Below are positions 15,512-30,500 of a stretch of DNA of 64,000 bases, piece by piece (position 1 is the first letter of the stretch; each line of letters starts with the position of its first letter). The stretch comes from Aptenodytes patagonicus (taxonomy: Eukaryota > Chordata > Aves > Sphenisciformes > Spheniscidae). The position numbers were made by a program, and so were the translations under genes. The DNA is taken from contig NC_134952.1 of assembly GCF_965638725.1 (NCBI RefSeq), forward strand, positions 61,730,065 to 61,794,064. Reading direction: 5' to 3'. Under the pieces are notes generated by a model, which made no database searches, was not told the origin of the DNA, and was given only the letters and a program-made list of their open reading frames with translations.

Positions 15512-18500
15512 ATGGCCATGAAAGCCACCGGCTCTAAGAAATACCTCCAGTTGCTCCTTTTTCAGGTCGCTCTTCTAGGGCCTGTCTTCTGTGGGAATGT
15601 GTTGGTCTGGCCAACGGAAGGCAGCCACTGGCTGAATGTGAAGATAGTTATACAGGAGCTCATCCGCCGTGGGCACAACGTTACCATCCTGGTATCCAAC
15701 GCTTCCCTCTTCATTAAACCCAGGGCTGAGGCTGCAGAGAAGTTTGAGGTCTATAATGTGCCCTTCAAGAAAGACACCATTGAGAACCTCATTGAGGACG
15801 TAGTGGCACTGTGGCTGAATAACAGGCCAACCACCTTGACCTTCTGGCAGTTTTACAAGGAGCTGGGAAAACTGTCCAAAAACTGGCACCAGATGAACAA
15901 GCTAATGTGTGACGCGGTGCTAACCAACCGAGAGCTGATGGCCCACCTGCAGGGGTCTAGCTATGACCTGCTGCTGTCAGACCCAGTGACCCTCTGCGGG
16001 GACCTCCTGGCTCTCAAGCTGGCCATCCCCTTCATCTACTCGCTGCGCTTCACCCCAGCCTCTACTGTGGAGAGGCACTGTGGCAAGATCCCAGCCCCAC
16101 CGTCCTACGCGCCCGCAGCCCTGTCTGAGCTCACCGACTGCATGTCCTTCAGCGAGAGAATAAAAAACATCATGTCTTACCACCTGCAAGACTACGTTTT
16201 CCAGAGCTACTGGGGAGAATGGGATATCTACTATAGCAAGGTCTTAGGTAAGCCTTCTGCTACCTCGCTTCTCATTACACAGCCTCGCGCCTTACGACCT
16301 GCAGAACTAGGAACCTGGCAGGGTGGCAAAGACAAGGTCTGAGAGAGGCCAGCAAGAAGTTTGCCATTATGTCCCTATGTGGAAAAGGGAATGAGCCACC
16401 AGGGTCCATCAGGTGCACTCACTCCCCTGTCAGGGTGCTGTGCTGCTATGCCATTGGATTGAGACAGGGATCGGTGGTCATCCCAGTTGATCGATTTGAC
16501 TTTTGCCATAATTATTTTTAATGCGGAGGCTGAAACAACTTCCACACCATATAGGGCCCTCAGCAAGGGAGCTCAGCTTACACATTTCCCCCTCCAATGA
16601 CTGCTTGCACAGAAAGCAGCCAGGAACAGAGCTGTTTTCCTAATCCAAAGTATCATAACAAGGAGGGGAATTACGAGCCAACCCTGCCACCCTCAGTAGC
16701 AATACCGAAATGCATTGTGGCTTTGTAACAGAGACTTCACGTACGTCACTGGATATATAAAATGAATCCTCTCTGCACAAAACAAGTTTTATTTAAAACA
16801 CACCCTCCACCCACAAACAAACAGTGAAAGCAACAAGTCTTCCTTTGCAGGCTTTTCTTCTGGACTGTTTTGAGTGAATATGTACAAAAATATGTTTATT
16901 TAAGTATTAATCACATGTGATTAACATGCCATTTTTACTAACCTCACATTGAGCTCATGAAAAAGAGCACTTGCAAATCTGTCAGGGTTCAATTGCCTGC
17001 AAATACTTGCATGCTGCAGCACTCCACAAGCACACCAAACTGTTGTTGTGCACAGCAGATGAGGTATCTCAGCTTGGCTTCTGTTGTGGTTTAACCTCAG
17101 TCGGCAAGCGAGCACCACACAGCCGCTCGCTCATTCCTCCCCCTCCCGTGGGATGGGGGGAGAGAATTGGAATAGTAAAAGTGAGAAAACTTGTGGGTTG
17201 AGATAAAAACAGTTTAATAATTGAAATAAAATAAAATCCTAATAATAATAATAGTAATAATAATAATAATAATAATATACAAAGCAAGTGATGCACAGTG
17301 CAATTGCTCACCACCTGCTGACCGATGCCCAGCCAGTCCCCGAGCAGCGGCCCCCCCGACCAGCTTTCCCCAGTTTATGTACTGAGCGTGACGTCACACG
17401 GTATGGAATGTCCCTTTGGCCAGTTTGGGTCAGCTGTCCTGGCTGTGCCCCCTCCCAGCTTCTCGTGCACCTGCAGCCTTCTCAGTCGGTAGAGCATGGG
17501 AAGATGAAAAGTCCTTGACTAGTGTAAGCACGACTTAGCAACAACTAAAACATCGGTGTGTTATCAACATTGTTCTCATCCTAAATCCAAAACACTGTAC
17601 CAGCTACTAGAAAGGAAATTAACTCTATCCCAGCCGAAACCAGGACAGCTTCTCACAGCCCAACTGCTTCCATCGCCCTCATTTTCATCCTGGAAAGGAT
17701 GCTCTAGGCAGCACGGAAGCTGTAGCAAAAGTCTTCCACAACAACATTAGGAAAACGTTGTGTAAAGAGCTGGGCAGAAGCCCAGTAATGATGATTTTTA
17801 GCACAGTGAAGGGGCCTTACATTATTTCTTAACTGCACATCAGAAGGGTGACCATAAATAAAACTGTTTAACAGATTTTCTGGTTCAACTCACAGTGCAT
17901 AATTGGCACCTAGTGGCAGGCAGGACAGCCCACACCATCACCTACCAGCTCTGGCCTCCCGCGACGCATGCTGTGGAAGAGGCAAGATCACGAGGACAGT
18001 CTTACTCTGGTACTGGAGTCACTTGCCATGTAGTTTCATCCACTTTGAGATGCAACTTTTTAGCCGCAGCCCTGGATCATCACCACCTTAAGGGCACTGT
18101 AAACGGACGCTCAGTGGCTTTATAAAGCAAAAGGGTGCCCACACAGTGGGTGAACATCTTTGCTGCATACCCAGCTGTGCTTCAAAGAGCCGCAAGAATG
18201 AAAAAGTCACCTCTTCTACCAAACAAATAACATAGAGACTGTCGTTGGACACGCAGGAGGGCCAGGATGACCAACAGGACACAATCCTTGCTGGACTGAG
18301 CCCCCGAGGGCTGACAGTTCTGTCCGCTGCTCCAGAGGAAGCACATCTTCCCGCTTCAGCTAGCTCTTTACCACCAGCTGGTGCCAGCTGGTCCCAGTCA
18401 CCTTTTTCCCCAGGAAAACATGCCATTATCCAGGACAGGATTTCACGCCAGCTACCTTTGCTCCCTGCCCTCCAGAGCAAGGCAGTGTCATGCATGCCCA

Positions 18501-21500
18501 GCCCAGCTTGGGAGCGCTGCTGCTCCCAGTGAAGGAAGGCCACGGGGGCATTGCCACACAGGGCGGGCTATGGCCGGGAAGGAGGTGCCAGTGCTGTGGC
18601 TGCTGGCTGTGTTGGGCTGTGGTTCGGGGGGGAAGGTGTTGGTCTGGCCGGCTGACAACAGCCACTGGCTGAACATGGGGTACATACTCCAGGAGCTTGT
18701 GGTCTGGGGCCACGAGGTGACCATGCTGCTGCCTTCGTGCTTGCATCCTCAACTCCACACAGCCCTCACCCTTCCAGTTTGAGGTAGTTGAGGTGCCAAT
18801 CACCAAAAAGGAGATGCCTACCTTACTGGAAGAAGCTTTCTATTTTGGTTTTACCAAGAAAGAGCGCTACCTGTCTGGGAAAGTCTTTACAAGATAGCTC
18901 AATTGGTGTACAAGCTGAAGAACATAACCAAAATAATTTGTGATGAAGTCCTGAAGAATGAGACGCTGCTGGAGAGACTAAGGGCATCCACCTTCGATGT
19001 CCTCTCGGCAGACCCACTGGCACCCAGTGGGGAGCTGTTGAGAAGCTGGGTATCCCCTTCGTGTATACCGTCCAGTTCTCCATAGGCAACACGGTGGAGC
19101 GACTCTGTGGGACACTCCCAGCACCTCCTTTCTACGTACCAGCCACCCTAATCTGCCTAACAGATAGGATGTCTTTCCTGGAAAGGCTAAAAAGCATCTT
19201 CACCTACACTGTGCAGGATATCATATATCATTACCTTCTCTGGGGAAGCTGTGATCAATACTATAGTGATGTTTTAGGTAAGGCTGCTCTTACTTCCAGA
19301 AATTACATCTGCGGTACACACAAGAGTAAATACCCAGAGCTTAGAGGTTAAGGCACAAATTAGGAGCAAGACAGCCCTGAACTCATTCTCCTTCCTCCAA
19401 AATTCCTGCATCAAGTCAAACAATCCAGGCAAGTACAAACGTTACCTGTTAATCCTGACCTGCTACACTAGTACAGCTAAGTCCGTACAGGTACTTCTAG
19501 GATAGGTAAAACAGTGCTAAAGCCACTTGAAACAGAGCTCATCAGTCATATTCGTAGAAGAATCGTGACAAACACTAAGAACAGCAAAATAACACTATAT
19601 ACCCACCAAACACTACTACTGAATTAAACCTTTGAAATAGAATTAAAAAATGGTTTTGGAAAGCTATACAACAATACTACCTTTTTTCCCCTAGCACCCT
19701 TCTTGCCTGCTAGCTTATCTCAAAATGAGAGAAAACGGCCTCCTGTGGTCTTTTAAAGGCTTGGGAGAGCAGCTGAGCCCCAAATTGCAGTGATAAAAGG
19801 CCCTCAGCAGAGACAGGGTTCTTTGCTTTTCTGAAAGTGTCTAAAAGATATATTAGAAGATAGCTGTATTTATGTTTTTTTCTTTTTTAAATAATAGTTG
19901 CATAATTATTTTCATGTTTTTGCTCTAAGTGATTATTGTAATGCTTAAAAGGAAACAGGGCAAACATACATGCATTGTTGGTGGGCAGATAAAATGGATA
20001 TTATTTCAATATGAGACTCTAAGTGTTTTTATTTATATTTTACTAGTAGGGTGTAATTCTGCTAAGAGAGCTAAGTTGTTAAGATATCCTACTATTAGAG
20101 TACCTAGCTGTGTGTTTACTTGTGCTGCTTATCATGTTTGACAGACTAGAAAATGTTTTGCTGGCTTAAGCATGGTTTGCTGATCTCCTGTTGTGTAAGC
20201 CTCAGAGCTGCTTGGATCTTGTGTTGTCTATTTTATTGTTAAATGTGGGGTTTAGCATTTAAGGCTCCATGTGCAATACCTGTTTTGTTAGCTGTGTTAG
20301 CTTAGCTGTTCTCTACCCTGACTGTGATATGCTTTGATCCGGAGTGTATCCAGGCCTGAAGGAGGTGTGAAAGGAAGGGGCAAGCATCTCACAGAAATGG
20401 GGCAATGTCCCAGCTCCTGTGGTGTATGCATGCACCTTCTCTTTCTCCTTGGAAAATCTTCTTCAGGGCTCTTATTATTCTAGCTGCTTTCCTAGAGCTA
20501 CCTAAAGGCTTTTTCAAGTGATGAGGTTGAAGCATGATGAAAGACTGCTTGCTCCACTGTCAGTCTAGTGAGGGGAGCTCATGTGGTGGTGCTGAGCTCC
20601 TGGAGGAGTGCTCAGGCCCCGTTTAGACTCAGTCTGAGCCTCATTTGCCCTCTGCTGATGAGAGAGCAGCTGCTTGTTCTTTTCCCTGAACACATCAGTA
20701 GCACCAAGCATCTCCACTACATCTGCAGGATATAGTCAAGAGGAGAAGTCAGGTCTCTTGTCTTTGGCAGTAGCTGTCCTGGACTACACGATGTGGATAC
20801 ACTAATGCCAGTTTGCAGCATCTTCCCCAGAGAAGGCACAGAAGCAGCAAGGTGAGCCAAACCTGTGCTCCTCACTTCCTCCTGTTTCTCTCCTGGGGTG
20901 GCCTGATGCTAGAGTCATCTCTACCAGGACTGTGTCCTTTCAGCGGCAGTGCTGTGTGTCCACAGCATCTGGTTATAGGGAGGACAGAACTAGAGCACCC
21001 TGTGGGCTAGTTGTGAATCACTGCAGGACATTTTGCACCTAGTAAATGAAGAGATAAAAATTGTAATCAGCTTTACAGGTAGGTTGGTTCCTACAGGGCA
21101 AAGAAGCAAATCTAGGCTGTAGTCAAGTGATAAGATGGGGTTCATCTTGTAGCTGTCAAAAAAGTCCCATGGGCTGCTGATGTGCTTTCCCTAGCCTGAG
21201 CTCCTGCTTGGTAAGGAATGCGTATCTTCACCTTGAAGATCTGGTATGAGGGTATACTGATTTTGGCTGGTATACAATTAATTTTCTTCATAGTAGCTTG
21301 CATGCGGCTGTATTTTGGATTTGTGCTGAAAACAGTGTTGATAACACAGGGATGCTTTAGTTACTGCTGAGCAGTGCTTACACAGTGTCAAGGCATTTTA
21401 TGCTTCTTGCACTGCCCCACCAGCGAGCAGGCTGGGGGTGCACAAGAAGTTGGGAGGGGGCACAGCCGGGACAGCTGACCCCAGCTGACCAAAGGGATAT

Positions 21501-24500
21501 CCCATACCATGTGATGTTGCGCTCAGCAAAAAAAGCTGGCGGGGGGAGAAATTTGCCAGGGCTGCTGTTGCTCAGGGACTGGCTGGGCATTGGTTGGCTG
21601 GTGGTGAGCAATTGTTCTTTTTGCATTACTTGTTTTTCTTGGTTTTATTTTTGGTTTTTGCTTATTAAACTGTCTCTATCTCAACCCATGAGTTTTCTAA
21701 CTTTTGCCCTTCCAATTCTTTTCCCCTCCTACTGCGGGGGAGTGAGAGGCTCTGTGGTGCTTAGCTGCCTATCAAGATTCAACCACAACACAGGGAAAGG
21801 GCTTCTGGTCCTCACATGCTGCAAAATGCACTTTGTGGTGAGCAGAAACAGGAGTTGCCATCATTTCCAGATCAGCTGTGGCTCTGCAGGAGACTCCAGA
21901 ACGGGATTTGCTGCTTGCCCAGTCCTCCCATGAGTGTTGTTTTGTGTTCTGACATGCCCTTTTGCCAAGCTTGGCACCAGGTGGATCTCACTTTTATTGG
22001 CTGGCTCTGAAGTGTTTGCACAGTGGAGCAGCAAACTGCTTCCAGATCAATCAGACCGGAGTTGTACATGGACTGCTGAGATGATGGGGCCAAGGTTCCC
22101 CTGGCTGCTCTGGGCCTACGCATGCTGCTGGAGCACTGGCTTTTGTGGGAAGGTGGTGGTCTGGCCCACCCATGCAAGTCACTGGATCAATATGAAAGTG
22201 CTGCTGGAAGAGCTCGTTCTCCGGGGTCATGAAGTGACTGTGCTGGTGCCCTCAAGCAATCTGCTCATCAAATACCAAGACACCTCCTCCCCCTTCACCT
22301 TTGAGGTCCTGCAAGTCCCCTTTACGCAGAAGACCCTGCATGATACCATGGATGACCTCCTCAATTTCTGGATGAATGAGGTCTCTAATCTCTCCCCCTG
22401 GGAGATCATGTGGAGGATGAAAGAGCACCTGGAGGTCTTTACCAATATGTCAAAGCAGACCTGTGACACCTTGGTGATGAACCCTCAGCTGATAGCAAAG
22501 CTGCAGCAGGCCAAGTTTGATGTTCTGATCGCTGACCCCCTGTCTGTAGGTGGGGAGCTCATAGCAGAAATCCTGGCAATCCCTTTTGTCTACAGCATCC
22601 GCTTCTCTGCTGGCAATGTGCTAGAGCGGCTGTGCGGTGGGCTCCCATCCCCATCTTCTTATGTGCCTAGTAGCACAAGGGGGCTGACAGACCAGATGTC
22701 CTTCATGGAAAGACTACAGAACTTCCTCTTTTGCTTTTACACGGATTTATTTTTCTTGAAGTTTTGGCAAGACGAATGGGATGGGTACTACAGTAATGTC
22801 TTAGGTAAGGCAGCTGTTGAGTGGTTTCTCCTCTTGCATAGGTTGTGCCTTTTGAATGTTTTGAGAGCTCAATGCTGTTGTCTCAAAATACTCTTTCTCA
22901 ATGGCCAGCAGAGATGTTAATCCCGTTTTGGTCACATGGAGGCTGTGCTTTCCCTTTTAGAGGTCTGGTCTAGTCTAACAGACACCAGTGCAGTTTTGCT
23001 CTAGTTCCTCTTGAGCATCTTTAGAGCACACATTTCTGATTTTTGTCAGTGATGATCCTGCTGGTGAGCAACTGCAGTGAGCTATATGCCCATTGTAGTG
23101 CTTTCAGAGGACAGTTGTTGTCTCTTCATCTTGATGACAGGCACTTTACAATTAAGATGGTAGCAGATAAAGGGGGGAGGGCAAAATCATTCCTTAACTA
23201 AGTGTAAGGCACTGGAGACAGCTCCATTGACAACATAGGGATGGAGTTAACCCTGTTGTAACTAGGAACACTGGCTGTCTCTGGACAACTGCAGAACAAA
23301 AAAGCACCCTTCATTCACATTGCATGCATTGTCTGGAGGTATCATCTTGCAACCCTGCGTAGTACAGGATGCTAAGCGTTAGTTCATGTTCTCCAATAAT
23401 AAATGCTAAGAACTGTCACCTTTCCCTTTCATCCACTATTCAGAGTTTGAAATAGTCTCCTTAAACTACATACATACCTGAAATTTTTGTTCCAACCTAG
23501 TACAACTCAGGCTTGATTCAAAGTTCAATGGACTTTGAATCTCGTACAGAATATCTATGTTTAGGCAGATAACAAGTGAACAGCAAGCTTAAGGGCATCT
23601 ATTCTATTGCCCTCCAATCTCTTCCTGCACTTCCCAAGAACGCCTCTGTGCTCGGCAAACTAGTCCCTTTTCCCTGGATTTTTTTTTTAATATCACATAA
23701 GACTTAATTACATCTTTATATCCCTCTATTTGTAATGCAGGCTTAATTTTCACTCCAGAAACTTTGTAACTGACTCATTGCTCTTTACTTAAAATAAAAT
23801 AAGAAAAAGTAACTGCATGTAAATTGTAACACTGATCAAATAGTATAAGAAGATGCCCTACAGATAATTTTTATCTTGCTGCTTATTTTGCTTGGTTACT
23901 GCTTGCATTAGGCTGGCTTTGGACAATCATTTACCAACTTGTAACCCTTTTACTCCCCTGTTCCACTTTGTGGGGAAAATACTGCAAAGACAACTCACAA
24001 CGTGTACCTGACAGTATATATTTTTCCAAATGGGAGGCTATAAAACAGTTTTTTACCCATTGGATTTTTTCCTATAGATGGATTTATAGAGACATTGGAT
24101 TTTGCACAAAATGACATTCAAAGCATCTATGGATTTGGCCAAATTTTCCCAGTATGTGTCAGAAGGAGCTGACCCAGTCCCCAGAAGAACTAGAGATGGC
24201 TGTACCTGGCTTTTATTGTAGTCTGAGCAGCCACTGACTGAATCACCATTTGAAAAATGCCACAGAATTTTGTTTAAAAACTTTCCTCCTCCCTGACTGG
24301 TGATAATCACTTTGCGATTCATTTGTTTTTTGTTTGGAACTGAATTTTCTGTGATTGTTCTCTTCCCCAAAGTGCATTTTTATTACAAGCACAGGTAATG
24401 AAGTCTTTCAGCAGTACAAGAATTGCACTTCTGTATCACAGAAACTAAATGCTTCCCACTTACTCTTGTACTGCTCTAAATTCATCCTGAAGGTTCAAAA

Positions 24501-27500
24501 TCCTTTTAAAGATCGTATTGCCTTGTTTGTGGCAACCTGCCAAGGCTGAACACAGGACAGGGCAAGGAATAGGTCTGGATTTGTCCATGTTTTCATTTTG
24601 TGCATGATTTGATAGACTACACTGACTGGGAGCGCCAAAACACAAAGGTAAGGCTCCTATTCTGCAATCTACAGCAAACAAGACTGCTCCCATGCGTGTT
24701 GTAAACCTATTGTACCTTGTCCATAGGAAGGCCCACAACCCTGTGTGAGACGATGGGGAAAGCAGAGATATGGTTAATCAGAACATACTGGGATTTTGAA
24801 TTTCCACGGCCTTTCCTGCCCAACTTTGAGTTCGTTGGAGGACTTCATTGCCAGCCTGCAAAGCCGTTACCAAAGGTATCCCAACTTTGTTCCACTGCTG
24901 GTTGGCTGTTTGCCCAGCAGAGTAAAACCTGTTTCTGTCCCTGATCAGCCATGCAAGCCATGTCCTGAGAAAGCTCATTCTTAGCGAAGATGCTCTGCTA
25001 CCAGTGGGGAGCACGGAGCTATTTAGCAATCTGTCCATACTTGTGCAAACTGAGGGCTGGGTTTACAGCCTGCTATCTTAAAAGAGGATAGCTGAGGTCA
25101 GCAGGAGGGAATACAATGTTTGTTTTAGGAAAAATAGGTGCTACCTCAGAGTAGTTAAGTGTAAGATTTAATTCTAAGATACAGACTTGCAGCCCATGAT
25201 AACATTGAAATACCTGATGCAAAAAGGCACTGTGACGGGACAAATTCTTTAGACAAAATCGTCTCAAGACTTGCAGAAAGAGACTAGTGATAAACACTTT
25301 TTCTATTGTTGCTTAGTTTAAGACATCTTAAAGGGAGTAAAATACTGAGCATCTCCAGCCTACACTCTGCTGTGACTGGTAATATTCAGGTGGAATTTGA
25401 AACTCCCAGATACTGAGGATGGCAACATGACAAGCTCTGGTCTAGATTATCACTCCTGTAGGAGCCTTAGAGGAGGTAGGGTATTTTCAGTGCAAGTTGT
25501 CTTCTAAAAGAAACCTTCTAACTCTCTTCCCACTCCCCTGTAGCAGTGGTTGAGTTGGGGGAAATGGATAACCATTCTCTTTTGGAGGCTATTGCTCCAT
25601 TTCACATGACACTAACTAGAAAAAGGAACAGGAAGACCTATTGGTCTGATTTGTAGAAAATCTGTTTAGCAACATGTTCTGTATTGCAAGAAATAGAGAA
25701 CTGGCTGACTAACAAAGTGACAGCAGCGACTCCATGAATCTCTGATCAGGATGCTGAAAAACCCTGTCCGTTTTCAGCACTGTCCCTTCCTGCAGAGCTA
25801 TGACATGCAAAGTACTTGTTCCAGGAAAATCCAGAACCATGACTGACTATGCTAGGGAGGGTGTCACAGCATATGGCCCTCTCAACGTCAGTGCCAGGAT
25901 TCATTCCTGCTGCTTGTGCTCTGAAAGAAATGTGTCCTGAAACTGCTTGACTTGCTTTCAAAAAGACAAAGCTTCTATCACCTGTCTCAACTTGTCCTGC
26001 TCCTTCTTGGGGAGAAACTGTCTGTTCGCACAGGGCCAGGTCTATCTCTGTAATGCCCCTCTGTCAGCGGAGGTGCTCATACACCACGATCATCTCCTTG
26101 ATAAGCTAAAAAGGTTATGCTCTCTATTCACAGAAATCTGTGTAATCTGCAGTGCATAATTACTCTTAGTATGTTTTCCTCTCCTAGGAAATGGAAGAAT
26201 TTGTTCAGAGCTCAGGGGAACACGGCATCATGGTCTTCTCTTTCGGGTCGATGGTCTACAACCTAACTGATGAAAAAAGTAATGTGATTGCCAGAGCCCT
26301 CAGCCAGCTTCCACAAAAGGTGAACTTCCTTTCAATTCTAAAACAATTTGCCTTGTTTTTTGTCACTCCTGTTGCCTTCAGCGAGCCTTTTACATTGACT
26401 GGCCTGTTTTTTATCTGCATCTCTGCTGGATGTGCCACAGCTGGGAAGCTGGGCTCTGCGGAGAGGCAGACTGCTGAGTCACCTCATGGCGAGTTCTGGT
26501 GTTTCCCCTTCTCTGAACCAAATGACGTGGAGGTGTGTCGATAGGCCAAAATATAAAAATCGCTCTATGCAATTTTTATAATAAGCACATAATAACTAAT
26601 CAAAGAGCTAAACTGGAGCCAAAGCTATTTGAATTACTGGGAAAAGGTATGTGGATTTGAGACAAAGCCCTACATTACATGTAATAATATAGAAGGGCAC
26701 GTCACATGCACTATGTTTATCTTATTCTTCCTTTGTTCAAGGTCCTCTGGCGGTACAAAGGAAAAAAACCAGAAACTCTGGGCTCCAACACCAGGATTTA
26801 TGACTGGATACCCCAAAATGACCTGCTTGGTGAGACTGATTCTATCTGGGATGCATTGTGCCCTTCGAAAAACTGTTTCATTCTTTATTTTTCCACTAAA
26901 ATGGCTTATTCAGGCAAAAGAACCACATAACGCTTGTGGCTACAATTAGTTTCACAGCTTAAGCAGCAGAGGTTTGCTCTTGGAGCCTTAATTTCCTAGC
27001 CTGCTTTTGACTTTAAGGTGAGTGGCTGTACAAGAACCATGGAAGATAACAGACAGGCTGTGAAGGGAGTACGGAGCAGTGGCTCAAGAAGGCAGTAACT
27101 TGAGCTTAGCTATAAAGATGGATCTCTAAAGCAAAAGCCTCTGTCTTACAGAGCTTGGTGGCAATTGTCTGGAAGGGCTAAGAATCACCTGTAGGCGATG
27201 TAAATCTGTAATACCAAATATCTGTAAATATCAAAGTAGACCTGTACTCTGGAGCTGGATTTGGCCTCTGCATTTAATCTCCAGGGCTCATTCTTCAAAA
27301 TGCTTGACCTAAGCAAGGCTGCAGCAGGGGGCTGTTGTGAACCTGATACCATTTAAAAACTAGAACTGCACAACAGCAGAAGGGCTGAAGTAACTCTGGG
27401 GTAGTCTGGAGGAATGTGCTGATTCACACATTGCATTAAAATAAATATGAATGTGTGAAAGCTAAGTGTCCAAGCTCTGATGCTGATCCAGAGGTCAGGG

Positions 27501-30500
27501 CTGTTCCCTTCTCTAGCAGTGCATTTGCCCGGGTAGTTTGCAGTACTCATGCCCCAGTGAACGCAGTCTGCCACAGCTGCTGTTACACATGCCTCTCCTT
27601 CCCTGTTCCAGGCCATCCCTTGACAAAGGCTTTTATTACTCATGGTGGGACCAATGGAATCTATGAAGCTATCTACCACGGGATCCCGATGGTTGGGATT
27701 CCCATATTTGCCGACCAGCACGACAATATTGCTCATATGAGGGCAAAGGGAGCTGCAGTTCAGCTGGATTTCAGCACACTGAAGACGCAGGACCTAGTTG
27801 ATGCACTGAATACAGTCATTAACAATTCCACGTGAGTTTTGTTCTTGCTTTACAGTAGGATGAGGTTATTAAAATCTTGGGCTGCTGATGTGAGAAATTC
27901 TGCTGGCTCTTCTGGGAACCAAGAATACTGAGTAGCTGGAGTTTGGGTTTCAGGTGAAAACCATCTTTCATTTCTGAGAATCAGCATTTCTCAGAAAGGG
28001 GAGATCAGTAATTTTTTTTTCCTTATACTACATTTTATGATCTCTTTGACAAAAATAGTTGTTGGAAAGCCCAGAGCAGCTCCTGAGACAGTTTTCTGCT
28101 CGCTCTCTTCCTTGATCTCTGCTAGTATAAATCCTCTGGAGACTCTGGGTGACAATTCTAGTTGTATTATGTCTACTCTGTCTGTAACCACAACAATTCT
28201 TTCTCCTACCGCTGAGTTACCAATATCCTCAGGTTACTGTACCTATCAGTCAGGAATTAGATGGTAAGGAAGCCCAGCAGCTGGGATCCCTTGCTAAGGA
28301 TAAGGCCATTGACAAAGGGATTGGAAAAAAGACAGGAGTCCTCAGTCTTTGGCAGTGACTCCTGTCAAGTGTGAAGGATGGGTACCTCTTCAAGGAAGAA
28401 TTCGCAAATTCCCAAAGCAAATCGACCAACATTGATGAAGGTATCCAGTATCTGAGGGAATTAACCATGGTGGAGGTGATCTATAACAACCTGGATGACG
28501 ACCAGGCATCCAAAGACCTGGATGAAATCCAGTGCACACGGCCCCCCCTGCCAACCTCCCCCTTAGTTTTATTGCTAAGCATGATGTCATATGGTGCGGA
28601 ATATAGAATCATAGAATCATAGAATAGTTTGGGTTGGAAGGGACCTTTAAAGGTCATCTAGTCCAACCCCCCTGCCGTGGGCAGGGACATCTTCAACTAC
28701 ATCAGGTTGCTCAGAGCCCCGTCCAACCTGACCTTGAATGTTTCCAGGGATGGGGCATCCACCACCTCTCTGGGCAACCTGTGCCAGTGTTTCACCACCC
28801 TCAGCGTAAAAAATTCCTTCCTTATATCTAGTCTAAATCTACCCCCCTTTAGTTTAAAGCCATTCCCCCTTGTCCTGTCACAACAGGCCCTGCTAAAAAG
28901 TTTGCTGCCGTCTTTTTTATAAGCCCCCTTTAAGTACTGACCAGCTGCAATAAGGTCTCCCTGGAGCCTTCTCTTCTCTAGGCTGAACAACCCCAACTCT
29001 CTCAGCCTTCCTTCATAGGAGAGGTGTTCCATCCCCCTGATCATTTTCGTGGCCCTCCTCTGGACCCACTCCAACAGGTCCATGTCTTCCTTATGCTGAG
29101 GGCTCCAGAGCTGGACACAGTACTCCAGGTGGGGTCTCACCAGAGCAGAGTAGAGGGGCAGAATCCCCTCCCTCAACCTGCTGGCCACGCTTCTTTTGAT
29201 GCAGCCCAGGATATGGTTGGATTGCTGGGCTGCGAGCGCACATTGCTGGCTCATGTCCAGCTTTTCATCCAGCAGTACCCCCAAGTCCTTCTTGTCAGGG
29301 CTGCTCTCAATCCCTTCATCCCCCAGCCTGTATTGATACAGGGGGTTGCCCCGACCCAGGTGCAGGACCTTGCACTTGGCCTTGTTGAACCTCATGAGGT
29401 TCACACAGGCCCACTTCTCAAGCTTGTCCAGGTCCCTGTGGATGGCATCCCATCCCTCAGGCGTGTCGACCACACCACTCAGCTTGGTGTCATCTGCAAA
29501 CTTGCTGAGGGTACACTCGATCCCACTGTCTATGTCATTGATGAAGATATTAAACAGTACTGGTCCCAGTACAGACCCCTGTGGGATGCCACTCGTCACC
29601 AATCTCCATCTGGACATTGAGCCGTTGACCACTACCCTCTGGATGCGACCACCTAACCAATTCCTCACCCTTTACCGGGCAGTCCACCCATCAAATCTGT
29701 ACCTCTCCCGTTTAGAGAGAAGGATGTTGTGGGGGACCGCATCAAAGGCCTTACAGAGGTCCAGACAGACGACATCTGTAGCGCTTCCTGTGTCCGCTGA
29801 TGTAGTCATTCCATCATAGAAGGCCACTAGGTTAGTCAGGCAGGACTTGCCCTTGGTGAAGCCATGCTGGCTGTCTCGAATCACCTCCCTGTCCTCCATG
29901 TGCCTTAGCATAGCTTCCAGGAGGATCTGTTCCATGATCTTCCCAGGCACAGGGGTGAGACTGACTGGCCTGTAGTTCCCCAGGTCTTCCTTATTTCCCT
30001 TTTTAAAAATGGGGCTTATGTTTCCCCTTTTCCAGTCAGTGGGAACTTCACCGGACTGCCACAACTTCTCAAATACAATGGATAGTGGCTTAGCAACTTC
30101 ATCCGCCAGTTCCTTCAGGACCCACGGATGGATCTCATCGGGTCCCATGGACTTGTCCACCTTCAGGTGCCTTAGATGGTCTCAAACCTGATGTTCTCCC
30201 ACAGTGGGCAGCTCTTTATTCTCCCAGTCCCCGCCTTTGCCTTCTGTGGCTTGGGCGGTGACACTCGGGCACTTGCCGGTGAAGACTGGGGCAAAAAAGT
30301 CATTGAGTACCTCCGCCTTCTCTGTATCCCGGGTAATCAGGTCTCCCATTTCATTCCGGAGAGGGACCACATTTTCCCTAGTCTTCCTTTTATCCCCGAC
30401 ATACCTATAGAATCTTTTCTTGTTGCCCTTGACGTCCCTGGCCAGATTTAATTCTATCAGGGCTTTAGCTTTCCTAACCTGATCCCTGGCTGCTCGGACA

